NCBI RefSeq assembly: GCF_900185615.1 | Contig: NZ_FYAK01000015.1 | Coordinates: 1 to 64,000, forward strand | Source: Photobacterium malacitanum | GTDB lineage: Bacteria > Pseudomonadota > Gammaproteobacteria > Enterobacterales > Vibrionaceae | Length of the DNA stretch: 64,000 bases | Direction: 5' to 3' | Shown here: positions 29,540 to 39,918 of the stretch, piece by piece | Layout: every line of letters begins with the position of its first letter | Numbering within the stretch: the stretch's first letter is position 1 | Program-made: the position numbers and the translations under genes | The notes under the pieces: model-generated | Told to the model about the DNA's origin: nothing | Database searches by the model: none | Seen by the model: the letters and a program-made list of their open reading frames with translations, nothing else

Positions 29540-30634
29540 TTGAGCAAAATAATTACTGTAGAATTTGATTTAGAGCCTGCGAATAATCAGCGCCTATCTA
29601 GTCTTTGTGGTCCATTTGACGACAATATCAAACAGTTAGAGCGTCGTTTGGGCGTTGAAATCAATCACCGCAGCAACCACTTTAGTGTTGTTGGTCAACC
29701 ACACACCGCCGAAGCTGTTACCAATATCATTAAAGATCTCTATGTTGATACGGCTCCCGTACATAACAATATTCCTGATATTGAACCTGACCATATTCAT
29801 CTGGCGATTAAAGCTTCAGGCGTACTAGAACAAACGGTAGAAACCACGATTCCTTTTGGTAAAGAAGTTCATATCAAAACCAAAAAAGGGATCATCAAGC
29901 CACGCACGCCCAACCAAGCCCAATATATTGCCAATATTGTTGGCCACGATATTACTTTTGGTGTCGGCCCTGCTGGTACTGGTAAAACTTATCTTGCTGT
30001 TGCTGCGGCAGTTGATGCCCTTGAACGTCAAGAAGTACGTCGTATTCTACTGACCCGCCCAGCAGTTGAAGCAGGAGAAAAACTAGGTTTCTTACCTGGC
30101 GATTTAAGCCAGAAAGTCGACCCATATTTACGCCCGCTTTATGATGCATTATTTGAAATGCTTGGTTTTGAACGTGTCGAAAAGCTGATTGAACGTAATG
30201 TAATTGAAGTCGCACCGCTAGCTTATATGCGCGGCCGCACCCTCAATGATGCGTTTATTATTTTAGATGAGAGCCAAAATACCACCGTTGAACAAATGAA
30301 AATGTTCCTAACCCGTATTGGCTTTAATTCACGCGCGGTGATCACCGGTGATGTAACCCAAATTGATTTACCACGTGGCGCTCGTTCAGGCTTACGACAC
30401 GCAATTGAAGTACTATCCAATGTTGATGATATTAGCTTTAACTTTTTCTTAGCCAATGATGTTGTGCGCCACCCTGTGGTTGCTCGTATCGTTCAAGCTT
30501 ACGAAGTATGGGAAAGTGAAGATCAAAAACAACGTAAACAAGCAGAACAACGTCGTCGCACAGAGCAAGAAGCCAAAGAAGCCGCCTTACTCGCCGTGGC
30601 AACCGCTGCTAAAATTGAATCACAAAAAGAGTAA
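29540..30634 (+). CDS. ybeZ: PhoH-like ATPase YbeZ
   Basis: 364 residues from a TTG start; GAGAGG lies six bases ahead and no closer ATG fits. The PhoH domain has Walker A GPAGTGKT (about 144-151) and Walker B FIILDESQN. The C-terminus is strongly charged (Lys, Arg, Glu). YbeZ works with the RNase YbeY, whose gene starts three bases after the ybeZ stop. The order miaB-ybeZ-ybeY-corC-lnt is as in E. coli. Confidence 0.95.
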   Translation: MSKIITVEFDLEPANNQRLSSLCGPFDDNIKQLERRLGVEINHRSNHFSVVGQPHTAEAVTNIIKDLYVDTAPVHNNIPDIEPDHIHLAIKASGVLEQTVETTIPFGKEVHIKTKKGIIKPRTPNQAQYIANIVGHDITFGVGPAGTGKTYLAVAAAVDALERQEVRRILLTRPAVEAGEKLGFLPGDLSQKVDPYLRPLYDALFEMLGFERVEKLIERNVIEVAPLAYMRGRTLNDAFIILDESQNTTVEQMKMFLTRIGFNSRAVITGDVTQIDLPRGARSGLRHAIEVLSNVDDISFNFFLANDVVRHPVVARIVQAYEVWESEDQKQRKQAEQRRRTEQEAKEAALLAVATAAKIESQKE

Positions 30635-30637
30635 CTA

Positions 30638-31102
30638 ATGGCGATTTACCTTGATCTACAACTTGCAACAGCTGACGAAGCGGGATTACCAACGGAAGCG
30701 CAATTCCAACAATGGCTAAATGCCGCTGTAACACCGTTTCAAGCCGACGCAGAAGTGACCATTCGTCTGGTTGATGAACAAGAAAGCCATGCACTAAACC
30801 TTGAATATCGTGGTAAAGATCGTCCAACCAATGTGCTGTCGTTTCCTTTTGAAGCGCCACCAGCCGTTGAAATTGATTTACTGGGTGATTTAATTATTTG
30901 TCGTCAAGTGGTCGAAGCGGAAGCCGCTCAACAGCAAAAACCGCTGGATGCGCATTGGGCACATATGGTTGTACACGGCAGTCTGCATCTGCTAGGTTAT
31001 GATCATATTGAAGATGACGAAGCTGAAGAAATGGAAGCATTAGAAACAGAAATCATGCAAAACATGGGCTTTGTTGATCCTTATATTTCTGAAAAGCAGT
31101 AG
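30638..31102 (+). CDS. ybeY: endoribonuclease YbeY
   Basis: 154 residues. The zinc site is [11 protein letters not shown] with His113, His117 and His123. YbeY matures the 3' end of 16S rRNA and takes part in ribosome quality control. It lies three bases after ybeZ, so co-translation is likely. An imperfect hairpin (GCGGTTTA / TAAACCGC, 31133-31154) lies in the gap before corC. Confidence 0.95.
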   Translation: MAIYLDLQLATADEAGLPTEAQFQQWLNAAVTPFQADAEVTIRLVDEQESHALNLEYRGKDRPTNVLSFPFEAPPAVEIDLLGDLIICRQVVEAEAAQQQKPLDAHWAHMVVHGSLHLLGYDHIEDDEAEEMEALETEIMQNMGFVDPYISEKQ

Positions 31103-31193
31103 TAAAAGTAGTAGTATAGCAACATATATTTCGCGGTTTACTAAGCTAAACCGCATTTCCGTGGCGATGTCCACTTAATTGATAAAGTAAATA

Positions 31194-32066
31194 ATGAACG
31201 AAGATAACTCTCCAACAACTGAAGGTCCGAGTAGAAAGTCCTTCTTTGAACGTATTGGCCAACTTTTTCAAGGTGAACCACAAAACCGTGAAGAATTAGT
31301 TGAAGTATTCCGTGACTCGGAAGAAAACGATTTGATAGATCATGACACTCGCGACATGCTCGAAGGTGTGATGGAAATAGCCGAAATGCGAGTACGGGAT
31401 ATTATGATTCCACGCTCACAAATGACGACTGTCGAGCGTTCTCAGAAGTTAGAAGATCTGATTGATTTAATTGTTGAAGCCCAACACTCTCGCTACCCTG
31501 TTATTAGTGATGATAAAGACCATGTTGAAGGTATTTTATTAGCCAAAGACTTATTGCGTTATTTATTACCTGATAGCGAGCCTTTTGATATTGATAAAGT
31601 ATTACGCCCTGCTGTTGTTGTACCAGAAAGTAAGCGTGTCGATCGATTATTAAAAGAGTTCCGCGAAGAACGCTACCATATGGCAATTGTGGTTGATGAG
31701 TTTGGTGGGGTATCTGGTGTTATTACGATTGAAGATATTCTTGAGCAAATTGTTGGCGAAATCGAAGACGAATTTGACGACGAAGAAGAGCAAGATGTTC
31801 GCCAATTAAGTAAACATACCTACGCAGTAAAAGCATTAACAACCATTGAAGATTTCAATGAACTGTTCCAAACCTCGTTTTGTGATGAAGAAGTCGATAC
31901 TGTCGGTGGACTTGTCATGATGAGTTTTGGTCATTTGCCATCGCGCGGTGAAGTCGTTGAAGTTAATGGTTATTCATTTAAAGTGACCTCGTCTGATAAT
32001 CGTCGCATTATTCAGTTACAAGTAACGGTGCCTGACGAAGCATTTCAACCTACCATTACTCCGTAA
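31194..32066 (+). CDS. corC: CBS-domain protein CorC (YbeX)
   Basis: 290 residues. Two CBS domains (about 65-125 and 130-190, with MIPRSQM and [15 protein letters not shown]) are followed by a CorC_HlyC domain (about 205-285). It has no membrane helices. The family is linked to magnesium/cobalt handling and, in E. coli, to ribosome health together with ybeY and ybeZ. The stop codon is immediately followed by the lnt start. Confidence 0.93.
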   Translation: MNEDNSPTTEGPSRKSFFERIGQLFQGEPQNREELVEVFRDSEENDLIDHDTRDMLEGVMEIAEMRVRDIMIPRSQMTTVERSQKLEDLIDLIVEAQHSRYPVISDDKDHVEGILLAKDLLRYLLPDSEPFDIDKVLRPAVVVPESKRVDRLLKEFREERYHMAIVVDEFGGVSGVITIEDILEQIVGEIEDEFDDEEEQDVRQLSKHTYAVKALTTIEDFNELFQTSFCDEEVDTVGGLVMMSFGHLPSRGEVVEVNGYSFKVTSSDNRRIIQLQVTVPDEAFQPTITP

Positions 32067-33623
32067 ATGATGACAAAAAAAACACTCATCTTGTTGGGAC
32101 AGTTGCTTGCAGCTGTCCCTGCGGGCGCAATTGCAACGTTGTCTTTTGCCCCTTATGACTACGCATTTATTGCTCCATTAACATTGATTCTGTTTTTATT
32201 TTTATTACAGAAACAATCTCCTAAACGTTCAGCATTCATTGGTTTTTTTTACGGCTTAGGCATGTTTGGTACTGGCATCAGCTGGGTACATGTCAGCATT
32301 GATACCTTTGGTGGTATGCCTAAAATTGCCAGTATGTTCTTAATGGGATTATTAATTAGCTATCTCGCACTTTATCCAGCGCTATTTGGCTATTTATTTA
32401 ATCGCTTTAACCGCCAACGTCCTTTCCATCAGTTATTGCTTTCAGGCCCTGTTATTTGGCTACTGCTTGATTGGGTTCGAGGCTGGCTGTTTACTGGTTT
32501 TCCATGGCTGTGGATGGGCTATAGCCAGCTCAATACACCATTGGCACACTTTGCACCGATCTTAGGTGTCGAAGGCATTACCCTCGCGTTGATGCTTATC
32601 TCTGGCTCAATTGTTGCCACCATCTATTACCGTAATTGGCGTCCCTTACTGGTTGCTATTTTAGTGGCGATCTTAGCACTTTTAGCTGGCATTCCGCAGT
32701 GGGTTAAACCCGATCCTAAACACAGTGTTACTGTGGCTCTGATCCAAGGCAATATATCTCAAGAAGAAAAGTGGCTGCCAAGTCACCGTTGGCCAACCTT
32801 GATGAAATATATGGATCTGACTCGCGACAATTGGGGTTCTGATCTTATTATTTGGCCTGAGGCTGCCATTCCTGCACTTGAAGAAGATATTCCAACCTTC
32901 TTACAAAATCTCGATGCTGCCGCACGTGCTAATAACAGCACAGTGATCACCGGTATTTTAGATCAAAAAGCGGATGGTGAATTTTTCAATAATATTTTAA
33001 CACTCGGTGTCGATGCCGACGGCCCGTATAACTACAACACCGCAACCCGTTACACTAAACATCACCTATTACCTTTTGGGGAGTTTGTACCGTTTGCAAG
33101 TATTCTACGTCCGTTAGCACCATTCTTTAACCTACCGATGTCGTCATTTAGTCGTGGCGCTTATATTCAACCGAATATTCAAGCCCATGGTTACTCTATT
33201 GCACCGGCACTGTGTTACGAAATTGCTTTTGGTGAGCAAATTCGCGAAAACATCACCAAAGAAACGGAGCTACTACTTACCCTTTCAAATGATGCCTGGT
33301 TTGGGCGCTCAATCGGACCGTTCCAACATATGGAAATTGCCCAAATGCGAGCGCTAGAGTTTGGTAAGCCCTTGTTACGTGGAACAAATACAGGTATTAC
33401 TGCCGTGGTTGACCATAATGGCCATATCACCAAAGAATTACCACAATTTGTCACAGGGGTATTAAAAGATAAAGTGATACCAACCATTGGTATGACACCT
33501 TATACCACTTTAGGTAGTTGGCCATTATACGGTTACTGTTTATGGGCATTAGCGTTATCTTGGCTACTCATTCGACGTAAACGCGGACATTTCCGTGACT
33601 TACGCTCGACAGAAAAAGAATAA
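32067..33623 (+). CDS. lnt: apolipoprotein N-acyltransferase
   Basis: 518 residues. It transfers a third acyl chain to the N-terminal cysteine of lipoproteins at the inner membrane, which prepares the many lipoproteins in this window (LptE, RlpA, BamC, LolB, UshA-like) for sorting. N-terminal membrane helices (about 10-210) precede a nitrilase domain with the catalytic triad Glu265 (WPEAA), Lys331 (KHHLLPFGEF) and Cys383 (ALCYEIAF). A last helix lies near 493-510. It abuts corC with no gap and is followed by a terminator. Confidence 0.96.
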   Translation: MMTKKTLILLGQLLAAVPAGAIATLSFAPYDYAFIAPLTLILFLFLLQKQSPKRSAFIGFFYGLGMFGTGISWVHVSIDTFGGMPKIASMFLMGLLISYLALYPALFGYLFNRFNRQRPFHQLLLSGPVIWLLLDWVRGWLFTGFPWLWMGYSQLNTPLAHFAPILGVEGITLALMLISGSIVATIYYRNWRPLLVAILVAILALLAGIPQWVKPDPKHSVTVALIQGNISQEEKWLPSHRWPTLMKYMDLTRDNWGSDLIIWPEAAIPALEEDIPTFLQNLDAAARANNSTVITGILDQKADGEFFNNILTLGVDADGPYNYNTATRYTKHHLLPFGEFVPFASILRPLAPFFNLPMSSFSRGAYIQPNIQAHGYSIAPALCYEIAFGEQIRENITKETELLLTLSNDAWFGRSIGPFQHMEIAQMRALEFGKPLLRGTNTGITAVVDHNGHITKELPQFVTGVLKDKVIPTIGMTPYTTLGSWPLYGYCLWALALSWLLIRRKRGHFRDLRSTEKE

Positions 33624-33628
33624 ACTCT

Positions 33629-33660
33629 AAGGTGAAGTTAATAACTTCACCTTTTTTTTT
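33629..33660 (+). terminator. terminator of miaB-ybeZ-ybeY-corC-lnt
   Basis: AAGGTGAAGTTA / TAACTTCACCTT stem followed by ten T residues. Confidence 0.92.
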
Positions 33661-33746
33661 GCGGCTAATTTGTTAAAGTTTTATGATAAATAACCGCTGC
33701 GACTCCGCTGGTCTACACCACCTCTGGCGACGATAAGGAACAACAA

Positions 33747-34496
33747 ATGAAAGCACCATACAAATTATTTATTAGCGTATGTTCATTATTGATGCTGATG
33801 CTATCAACTCAAGCACTTGCTCAAGAACAACAAAATGACACTAAAGATGCATTAGCTCATTTTTACAAATCCCCACAAACACAACCTTTTTTCCATTCTG
33901 CTTATGGATATGCTGTTTTTCCATCTGTGGGTAAAGGTGGCTTTTGGGTTGGTGGTGCTTACGGCTCAGGGGTGGTATTTAAAGCCAATAAAGCGATGGG
34001 ATTTGCTAAGTTATACCAGCTATCGATTGGATTACAATTTGGTGGCCAAGCCTTTAGCGAAATTCTATTCTTTCAAGATAAACGCGCTTATGATCGCTTT
34101 GTTGAAGGTGGTCTAGAATTAGATGCTCAAGCTTCTGCGGTAGCCTTAGATGAAGGCGCATCAGCTAAAGTTGGTACTGCCGGTGCTGGTATGAATGCGG
34201 GTAGTGATTACATGACTAAAAGCTACATCAACGGTGTTGCTATCTTTACTCGCACCAAGGGTGGCGCAATGATTGAAGCATCGTTGGCAGGTCAAAAATT
34301 TACTTATGAGCCAATGACAGCAGCGACGCGTGAAATCAAAGGTTATGATCACGTATTGCCTGAATTTAATCAGAACTATCAGCCAACTCAAGCCGTCCCT
34401 CAACAACAGCAGTCGCAACTGCAAAAACCGGCTAATACTATTAAGCCTGCAGATGCAGCTGTAGTCGTAGATACCATTGAGCAACCAGATTATTAA
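33747..34496 (+). CDS. exported SYLF (YSC84-like) domain protein
   Basis: 249 residues with a signal peptide ending at TQALAQ (about 25). The middle part matches the SYLF/YSC84 lipid-binding domain: AYGYAVFPSVGKGGFWVGGAYGSGVV pattern (about 51-77) and GGQAFSEILFF. The C-terminal tail is rich in Gln and Pro and looks unstructured. Bacterial members are periplasmic or surface proteins of unknown function. The gene stands alone with AAGGA ahead of the ATG, and faces the ybeL homologue. Confidence 0.83.
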   Translation: MKAPYKLFISVCSLLMLMLSTQALAQEQQNDTKDALAHFYKSPQTQPFFHSAYGYAVFPSVGKGGFWVGGAYGSGVVFKANKAMGFAKLYQLSIGLQFGGQAFSEILFFQDKRAYDRFVEGGLELDAQASAVALDEGASAKVGTAGAGMNAGSDYMTKSYINGVAIFTRTKGGAMIEASLAGQKFTYEPMTAATREIKGYDHVLPEFNQNYQPTQAVPQQQQSQLQKPANTIKPADAAVVVDTIEQPDY

Positions 34497-34512
34497 ACAT
34501 CGACTCAATATA

Positions 34513-34549
34513 TAAAAAAACGCAGCGTCGATAGCGCTGCGTTTTTAAT
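34513..34549. terminator. bidirectional terminator between the SYLF and ybeL genes
   Basis: ACGCAGCG / CGCTGCGT stem flanked by an A run and a T run, between convergent genes. Confidence 0.9.
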
Positions 34550-34570
34550 TGCGAGAAATCACACGACCCA

Positions 34571-35140
34571 TTACGGGTTTAATGGCAAACGTGAAAACTG
34601 CTCACAACCACATTTCACACAAGGCTCAATACGTGTTACATGCGTGATCATTTGTGTATGGCCACATTGCTCACACACTAGATTACCTAATCCAACCAGT
34701 TCACCAGCTTGATAAACACCTTTGTGTTGAATGTCTTCCATCACTTCAATCCACTCTAATTGCGTCTTATCAGTAATTTCAGCTAAATTCTTCCAAATAC
34801 TTTCACTAACTAACTTATAAAACGGACTTTCACTGAAAGGTTCTGAGCTATTTTTCACTTCTTCAGTAAACGTTTTTAGATCACTTTTGACATAAGCTTC
34901 CACTAATGACAACTCATCTTTGGTCATATCGCTAGCTGCTTTGCCATACAACTCGGTCGTTTTAAGATCGCTTTTAATATACGCTTCAATCAATGCCAGC
35001 TCATCTTTAGTCATATCGCTAGCTGCTTTACCATACAGCTCAGTGATTCTAAAAAACTTCTTTAGCTCTTCTGGACTATGCTTAAGCGCTTCAGTTACTT
35101 TTTCTAATACTGCTTCATACTGCTTTTGTTGCTTAGTCAT
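34571..35140 (-). CDS. ybeL: YbeL-like zinc-ribbon protein (DUF1451) with internal duplication
   Basis: 189 residues against about 160 in E. coli YbeL. The extra length is a tandem repeat: residues 33-61 and 62-90 are near-identical 29-residue copies beginning TELYGKAASDMTKDEL. The C-terminal zinc ribbon has Cys156, Cys159, Cys174 and Cys177. The remainder is a helical region. Function unknown. It is divergent from leuS, as in E. coli, where ybeL also neighbours leuS. The repeat copies differ at several bases, so the duplication is not brand new and appears to be kept in frame. Confidence 0.88.
   Translation of the reverse strand: MTKQQKQYEAVLEKVTEALKHSPEELKKFFRITELYGKAASDMTKDELALIEAYIKSDLKTTELYGKAASDMTKDELSLVEAYVKSDLKTFTEEVKNSSEPFSESPFYKLVSESIWKNLAEITDKTQLEWIEVMEDIQHKGVYQAGELVGLGNLVCEQCGHTQMITHVTRIEPCVKCGCEQFSRLPLNP
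34871..35044 (-). repeat. 87-base in-frame tandem duplication inside ybeL
   Basis: Two adjacent 87-base copies (35044-34958 and 34957-34871 on the minus strand) code for the 29-residue repeats. Differences are mostly silent or conservative (Ala to Ser, Ile to Val). Confidence 0.85.
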
Positions 35141-35227
35141 GGGATTAATCCTCAGCCAATGTACGAAATAATTACGTAATTACGTCCAAATACAAGATTA
35201 AGGTCGCCGAATCGCTATCAGCTATTG

Positions 35228-35257
35228 TTGACACCTTTACCTTTGGTTATCCTATGT
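35228..35257 (+). promoter_or_regulatory. probable leuS promoter
   Basis: A perfect -35 TTGACA at 35228-35233 with a poor -10 (CTATGT) 18 bases further on. The gap between ybeL and leuS is short (169 bases). No T-box or leader peptide rich in leucine was seen. Confidence 0.5.
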
Positions 35258-35309
35258 CGATTACAATGAATGTGTTTGTATTAAACTCACAAAATTCTGG
35301 ATATCATCG

Positions 35310-37883
35310 ATGCAAGAACAATATCGTCCACAGGACATTGAACAAAAAGTTCAAGAACATTGGGATAACAATAAGACCTTTGTTGTTAGTGAAGATCCTA
35401 ATAAAGAAAAATTCTACTGTCTCTCTATGTTCCCGTACCCAAGTGGTCGCTTGCACATGGGTCACGTGCGTAACTACACTATCGGTGATGTTATCTCTCG
35501 CTACCAACGCTTACAAGGCAAAAATGTCATGCAGCCAATTGGTTGGGATGCATTTGGTCTTCCAGCAGAGAACGCAGCAGTAAAAAATAACACTGCTCCT
35601 GCACCGTGGACCTACGAAAATATCGAATACATGAAGAACCAACTTAAATTATTAGGTTTTGGTTACGATTGGAACCGTGAATTCGCAACTTGTACTCCTG
35701 AGTACTACCGTTGGGAACAAGAGTTCTTCACTAAACTGTACAACAAAGGTTTAGTTTACAAAAAGACATCTTCTGTAAACTGGTGCCCTAACGACCAAAC
35801 AGTACTGGCTAACGAACAAGTAGAAGACGGTTGTTGCTGGCGTTGTGACACCCCTGTTGAACAAAAAGAAATTCCACAGTGGTTCATTAAGATCACTGAG
35901 TATGCGCAAGAGCTACTTGACGATCTTGATACCCTTGATGGCTGGCCTGAGATGGTTAAGACCATGCAACGTAACTGGATCGGCCGCTCTGAAGGTGTGG
36001 AGCTAACGTTTAACGTTAAAGGTCAAGACGATCTAGAAGTTTACACAACTCGCCCAGATACTCTTATGGGTGTTACTTTTGTTAGCATTGCAGCAGGTCA
36101 CCCACTGGCGGCAAAAGCGGCAGAAAATAACCCTGAACTTGCAGATTTCATTCACGAATGCCGTAATAACAAAGTTGCAGAAGCTGATCTTGCAACGATG
36201 GAAAAGAAAGGCATGGATACTGGCCTAACAGCTATCCACCCACTAGATGGTCGTGAAGTGCCAGTATACGTAGCAAACTTCGTACTGATGGATTACGGCA
36301 CAGGTGCGGTAATGGCAGTACCTGCGCACGATCAACGTGATTTTGAATTTGCGACTAAGTACAACATCGACATCATGGCGGTTATCAAGCCTGAAGATGG
36401 TAGCGATGCTGACATTTCTGAAGCGGCATACACTGAAAAAGGTATCCTATTCAACTCTGGTGAGTTCGATGGCCTAAACTTCCAACAAGCATTCGATGCA
36501 ATTGCAACCAAACTTGAAGCTGAAGGCAAAGGCAAAAAGACAGTTAACTTCCGTCTACGTGACTGGGGCGTATCTCGTCAACGTTACTGGGGCGCACCAA
36601 TCCCAATGGTAACCACTGAAGATGGTGAAGTTCACCCAGTACCTGCAGATCAACTACCAGTCATTCTGCCAGAAGACGTGGTAATGGATGGCGTAACCAG
36701 TCCAATTAAAGCTGATAAAGAGTGGGCGAAAACCACCTTTAACGGTGAGCCAGCATTACGTGAAACAGATACCTTTGATACCTTCATGGAATCTTCTTGG
36801 TACTACGCACGTTACTGTTCACCACAAGCTGACGATATCCTAGATCCAGAAAAAGCGAACTACTGGCTACCTGTAGACCAATACATTGGTGGTATTGAGC
36901 ACGCATGTATGCACTTACTGTACTCTCGCTTCTTCCACAAATTGCTTCGTGATGCAGGTTACGTAACCTCTGACGAGCCGTTCAAGCAACTACTATGTCA
37001 AGGCATGGTGCTTGCTGATGCATTCTTCTACACCACAGACAAAGGTGGTAAAGAGTGGGTTGCACCAACAGATGTAACGGTTGAGCGCGATGGTAAAGGT
37101 CGTATCACTTCAGCTGTTGATTCTCACGGTCACAACGTTGAGCACTCAGGCATGATCAAAATGTCTAAGTCTAAAAACAACGGTATCGACCCACAAGAAA
37201 TGGTCGACAAATACGGCGCAGATACTGTACGTCTATTTATGATGTTTGCATCTCCTGCTGACATGACACTTGAATGGCAAGAATCTGGCGTTGAAGGTGC
37301 TAACCGCTTCCTTAAACGTGTTTGGAAACTTGTACGTGAACATGCAGAAAAAGGGCAAGCGACTGCCGTTGATACCACAGCACTAAGCAGCGATCAAAAA
37401 GCACTGCGTCGTGATATCCATAAAACAATTGCTAAAGTAAGCGATGATATTGGCCGTCGTCAGACATTCAATACCGCGATTGCTGCAATCATGGAATTAA
37501 TGAACAAGCTTGCTAAAGCGCCACAAGAATCAGCACAAGATCGTGCTATTCTTGATGAAGCACTAAAAGCGATTGTAACGATGCTTTACCCAATGACACC
37601 GCATATCTGTTTTGAAATGTGGCAAGCACTTGGTCAAACAGACATTGACCATGCCGTATGGCCACAAGCTGATGCCGCGGCATTGGTTGAAGATGAAAAG
37701 CTGATTATTGTGCAAGTTAACGGTAAACTACGTGCTAAATTAACCGTAGCGGCAGATGCAACCAAAGAGCAAGTAGAAGCACTTGCTATGGCAGAAGAAG
37801 GCGTAACACGCTTTACTGATGGCAATACCGTACGTAAAGTTATTTATGTACCAGGTAAACTGCTGAATATCGTAGCAAACTAA
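35310..37883 (+). CDS. leuS: leucyl-tRNA synthetase
   Basis: 857 residues, normal for bacterial LeuRS. Class I motifs HMGH (49-52) and KMSKS (617-621) flank the editing domain (about 220-420). It charges the tRNA-Leu made from the five copies in this window. Zinc-binding cysteines appear around [22 protein letters not shown]. First gene of the block leuS-lptE-holA as in E. coli, with a terminator after it. Confidence 0.97.
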   Translation: MQEQYRPQDIEQKVQEHWDNNKTFVVSEDPNKEKFYCLSMFPYPSGRLHMGHVRNYTIGDVISRYQRLQGKNVMQPIGWDAFGLPAENAAVKNNTAPAPWTYENIEYMKNQLKLLGFGYDWNREFATCTPEYYRWEQEFFTKLYNKGLVYKKTSSVNWCPNDQTVLANEQVEDGCCWRCDTPVEQKEIPQWFIKITEYAQELLDDLDTLDGWPEMVKTMQRNWIGRSEGVELTFNVKGQDDLEVYTTRPDTLMGVTFVSIAAGHPLAAKAAENNPELADFIHECRNNKVAEADLATMEKKGMDTGLTAIHPLDGREVPVYVANFVLMDYGTGAVMAVPAHDQRDFEFATKYNIDIMAVIKPEDGSDADISEAAYTEKGILFNSGEFDGLNFQQAFDAIATKLEAEGKGKKTVNFRLRDWGVSRQRYWGAPIPMVTTEDGEVHPVPADQLPVILPEDVVMDGVTSPIKADKEWAKTTFNGEPALRETDTFDTFMESSWYYARYCSPQADDILDPEKANYWLPVDQYIGGIEHACMHLLYSRFFHKLLRDAGYVTSDEPFKQLLCQGMVLADAFFYTTDKGGKEWVAPTDVTVERDGKGRITSAVDSHGHNVEHSGMIKMSKSKNNGIDPQEMVDKYGADTVRLFMMFASPADMTLEWQESGVEGANRFLKRVWKLVREHAEKGQATAVDTTALSSDQKALRRDIHKTIAKVSDDIGRRQTFNTAIAAIMELMNKLAKAPQESAQDRAILDEALKAIVTMLYPMTPHICFEMWQALGQTDIDHAVWPQADAAALVEDEKLIIVQVNGKLRAKLTVAADATKEQVEALAMAEEGVTRFTDGNTVRKVIYVPGKLLNIVAN

Positions 37884-37925
37884 TCAAGGTTACTGTGTTA
37901 GCTCGCTAACATTGACAATAACCTC

Positions 37926-37953
37926 AAGATCCCCGCTTTTGCGGGGATCTTTA
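37926..37953 (+). terminator. terminator of leuS
   Basis: AAGATCCCCGC / GCGGGGATCTT stem with a TTTT loop; the T tract is short, so termination may be partial. Confidence 0.8.
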
Positions 37954-38017
37954 TAATTACAGTCATCTTTAATTTTGCGCCTAGCGCACCTTCTTTTATT
38001 TCAAGGAGCTGACTTTC

Positions 38018-38671
38018 GTGAAAAGTTTTTTCTCGGCCAACAGCCTAACTCGACTACTTATCATTACTCTTCTCGCGCTTACAACAGCTTCTTGTGGTTT
38101 TCACCTTCGTGGTAACTACATGCTACCAGAGGGAATTGCTAAATTATCATTAACCAGTTTTGACCCCTACGGTAAATTAACCCGTATGGTGAAATACCAA
38201 TTTAAACTGCATGGTATTGAAGAAGTAAAACCAGCAGCAACAGTACCAAACCTTAACATCACCAGTGAATCAACCGGCGATAGTACGTTATCGTTATACC
38301 AAAATAACGGTAAAGCAGAATATGATTTAACCTTAACCGTTAACTATACCGTCACTATTCCAAATCAAGGTATTGAGCAATTTAGCACTAAAGTTACGCG
38401 TACTTTCTTAGATAACCCACTTTCAGCACTCGCGAAATCTGTAGAGCGTGATGAGTTAATTAATGTGATGCGTGAGCAAGCAGCACAACAAATCATGCGT
38501 AAACTCGCACGTCTAACCACTGTCTTTAATAAGATGGAAGAAGATAAATTAAATGCTGAATTAAACCAGATTTTGCATAACCAAAAAGTCTCAATCAAAG
38601 ATGGTAGCACTACCACCATCACGACTACACCTGCGGTTATACATAAAAAACAAGATCACAACGCGCAATGA
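38018..38671 (+). CDS. lptE: LPS-assembly lipoprotein LptE
   Basis: 217 residues from a GTG with AAGGAG nine bases ahead. The signal peptide ends in a lipobox with Cys26 (LTTASC). LptE forms the plug of the outer-membrane LPS translocon with LptD. The start GFHLRGNYMLPEG after the cysteine is typical of the family. The C-terminal tail is polar and low in conservation. It overlaps holA by four bases (ATGA), so the two are translationally coupled as in E. coli. Confidence 0.94.
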   Translation: MKSFFSANSLTRLLIITLLALTTASCGFHLRGNYMLPEGIAKLSLTSFDPYGKLTRMVKYQFKLHGIEEVKPAATVPNLNITSESTGDSTLSLYQNNGKAEYDLTLTVNYTVTIPNQGIEQFSTKVTRTFLDNPLSALAKSVERDELINVMREQAAQQIMRKLARLTTVFNKMEEDKLNAELNQILHNQKVSIKDGSTTTITTTPAVIHKKQDHNAQ

Positions 38672-39696
38672 GAGTCTACCCAGAACAACTGACGCAGCAG
38701 CTAACAAAAGGCCTGCGTCAGGCTTATTTACTGTTTGGTAATGAGCTGTTATTAAAACAAGAAGCGGGCGATAGTATTAAGCTTATCGCTCACCAACAAG
38801 GCTTTCTCGAACGCCATGCCTTTACTATCGATAGCAGTATCGATTGGAATGCGGTGTTAGATTGCTGCCAGGCGATGAGCTTATTTTCAGCGCAACAAAT
38901 TATCGAACTTGAAATTGCTGAAACTGGCTTAAATGCTAATCAAGCTAAAGCATTAATTGAAGTTATTAACGCCTTAAATCCTGATATTTTATTAATACTT
39001 ACCGGCCCTAGAATTAATAAAAAACAAGAAACGACCAAATGGTTTAAAGCGCTTGATAATATTGGCTTGTATGTACCGTGTAATACGCCTGATCCACGCC
39101 AAATGCCGCGCTTTATTCAAAGCCGCTGTCAGCAATTAGGCTTAAAGCCCGATCATGAATCGGTACAAATGCTAGCCCAATGGCATGAAGGTAATTTACT
39201 GGCATTATCGCAAAGCTTACATAAGTTAGTGTTGCTTTACCCTGATGGCATACTGACGATAGTGCGCTTACAAGAAGCATTAAGTCGTCATAATCACTAC
39301 ACCCCATTTCAATTGATTGATGCGCTATTAGCCGGACAAGCAAAACGCAGCCAGCGAATATTACGGCAATTGCAAGCTGAAGGGGTTGAAGCAACGATTT
39401 TATTGCGTACTTTACAACGAGAACTAACTCAACTGTATAAAATGCAAGAAATGGGCAAAAAAGGCACCCCTTTAAACCTAATTTTTGAGCAATTTAGAGT
39501 GTGGCAAAATCGTCGTGAAATGTATATTGGCGCATTACATCGACTACCGCTGGCGACCTTAGTGACAATTATTCACCAGCTAACGCTATTAGAAATTCAA
39601 GTCAAAACTGACTACGACACTCAGCCATGGTCTGCCTTGAGTTGTTTATGTGCTGAAATGTGTGGTGTTCCAACCCATTTACAACCGATGAAGTAG
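38668..39696 (+). CDS. holA: DNA polymerase III delta subunit
   Basis: 342 residues, typical for HolA. It is part of the clamp loader, opening the sliding clamp. The N-terminal region has AYLLFGNELLLKQEAGD (about 18-34), the usual family start, and the C-terminal helical part follows. It overlaps lptE. In E. coli the next gene is nadD; here the next 222 bases hold no gene and rsfS follows. Confidence 0.95.
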   Translation: MRVYPEQLTQQLTKGLRQAYLLFGNELLLKQEAGDSIKLIAHQQGFLERHAFTIDSSIDWNAVLDCCQAMSLFSAQQIIELEIAETGLNANQAKALIEVINALNPDILLILTGPRINKKQETTKWFKALDNIGLYVPCNTPDPRQMPRFIQSRCQQLGLKPDHESVQMLAQWHEGNLLALSQSLHKLVLLYPDGILTIVRLQEALSRHNHYTPFQLIDALLAGQAKRSQRILRQLQAEGVEATILLRTLQRELTQLYKMQEMGKKGTPLNLIFEQFRVWQNRREMYIGALHRLPLATLVTIIHQLTLLEIQVKTDYDTQPWSALSCLCAEMCGVPTHLQPMK

Positions 39697-39809
39697 GCTC
39701 AATACAGGTCAAAATCGCGACTTTTTACTTATTTGGACTAAATCGTCCCACAAACATGTGAAAAAATACCGTCTGAACCTTGTCCTCTTATCGCGGTCTG
39801 ATAAGAGCA

Positions 39810-39818
39810 TGGTATACT
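39810..39818 (+). promoter_or_regulatory. extended -10 promoter upstream of rsfS
   Basis: TGGTATACT fits the extended -10 pattern (TGn then a near-consensus hexamer), about 100 bases before rsfS. No good -35 is visible, as is common with extended -10 elements. Confidence 0.5.
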
Positions 39819-39918
39819 GCGGCACAATTCATGGTCAGTATGTCTATTTGACATTACCGATGCTACTTATAGCGTCATTCGGCCACTACTATACTAACAC
39901 TCAAGTGAGGGAATCCCT

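Noticed and set aside
35141-35309. Leucine-responsive leader or T-box ahead of leuS
   Set aside because: The gap is only 169 bases, with no leucine-rich leader peptide, specifier loop or terminator hairpin.
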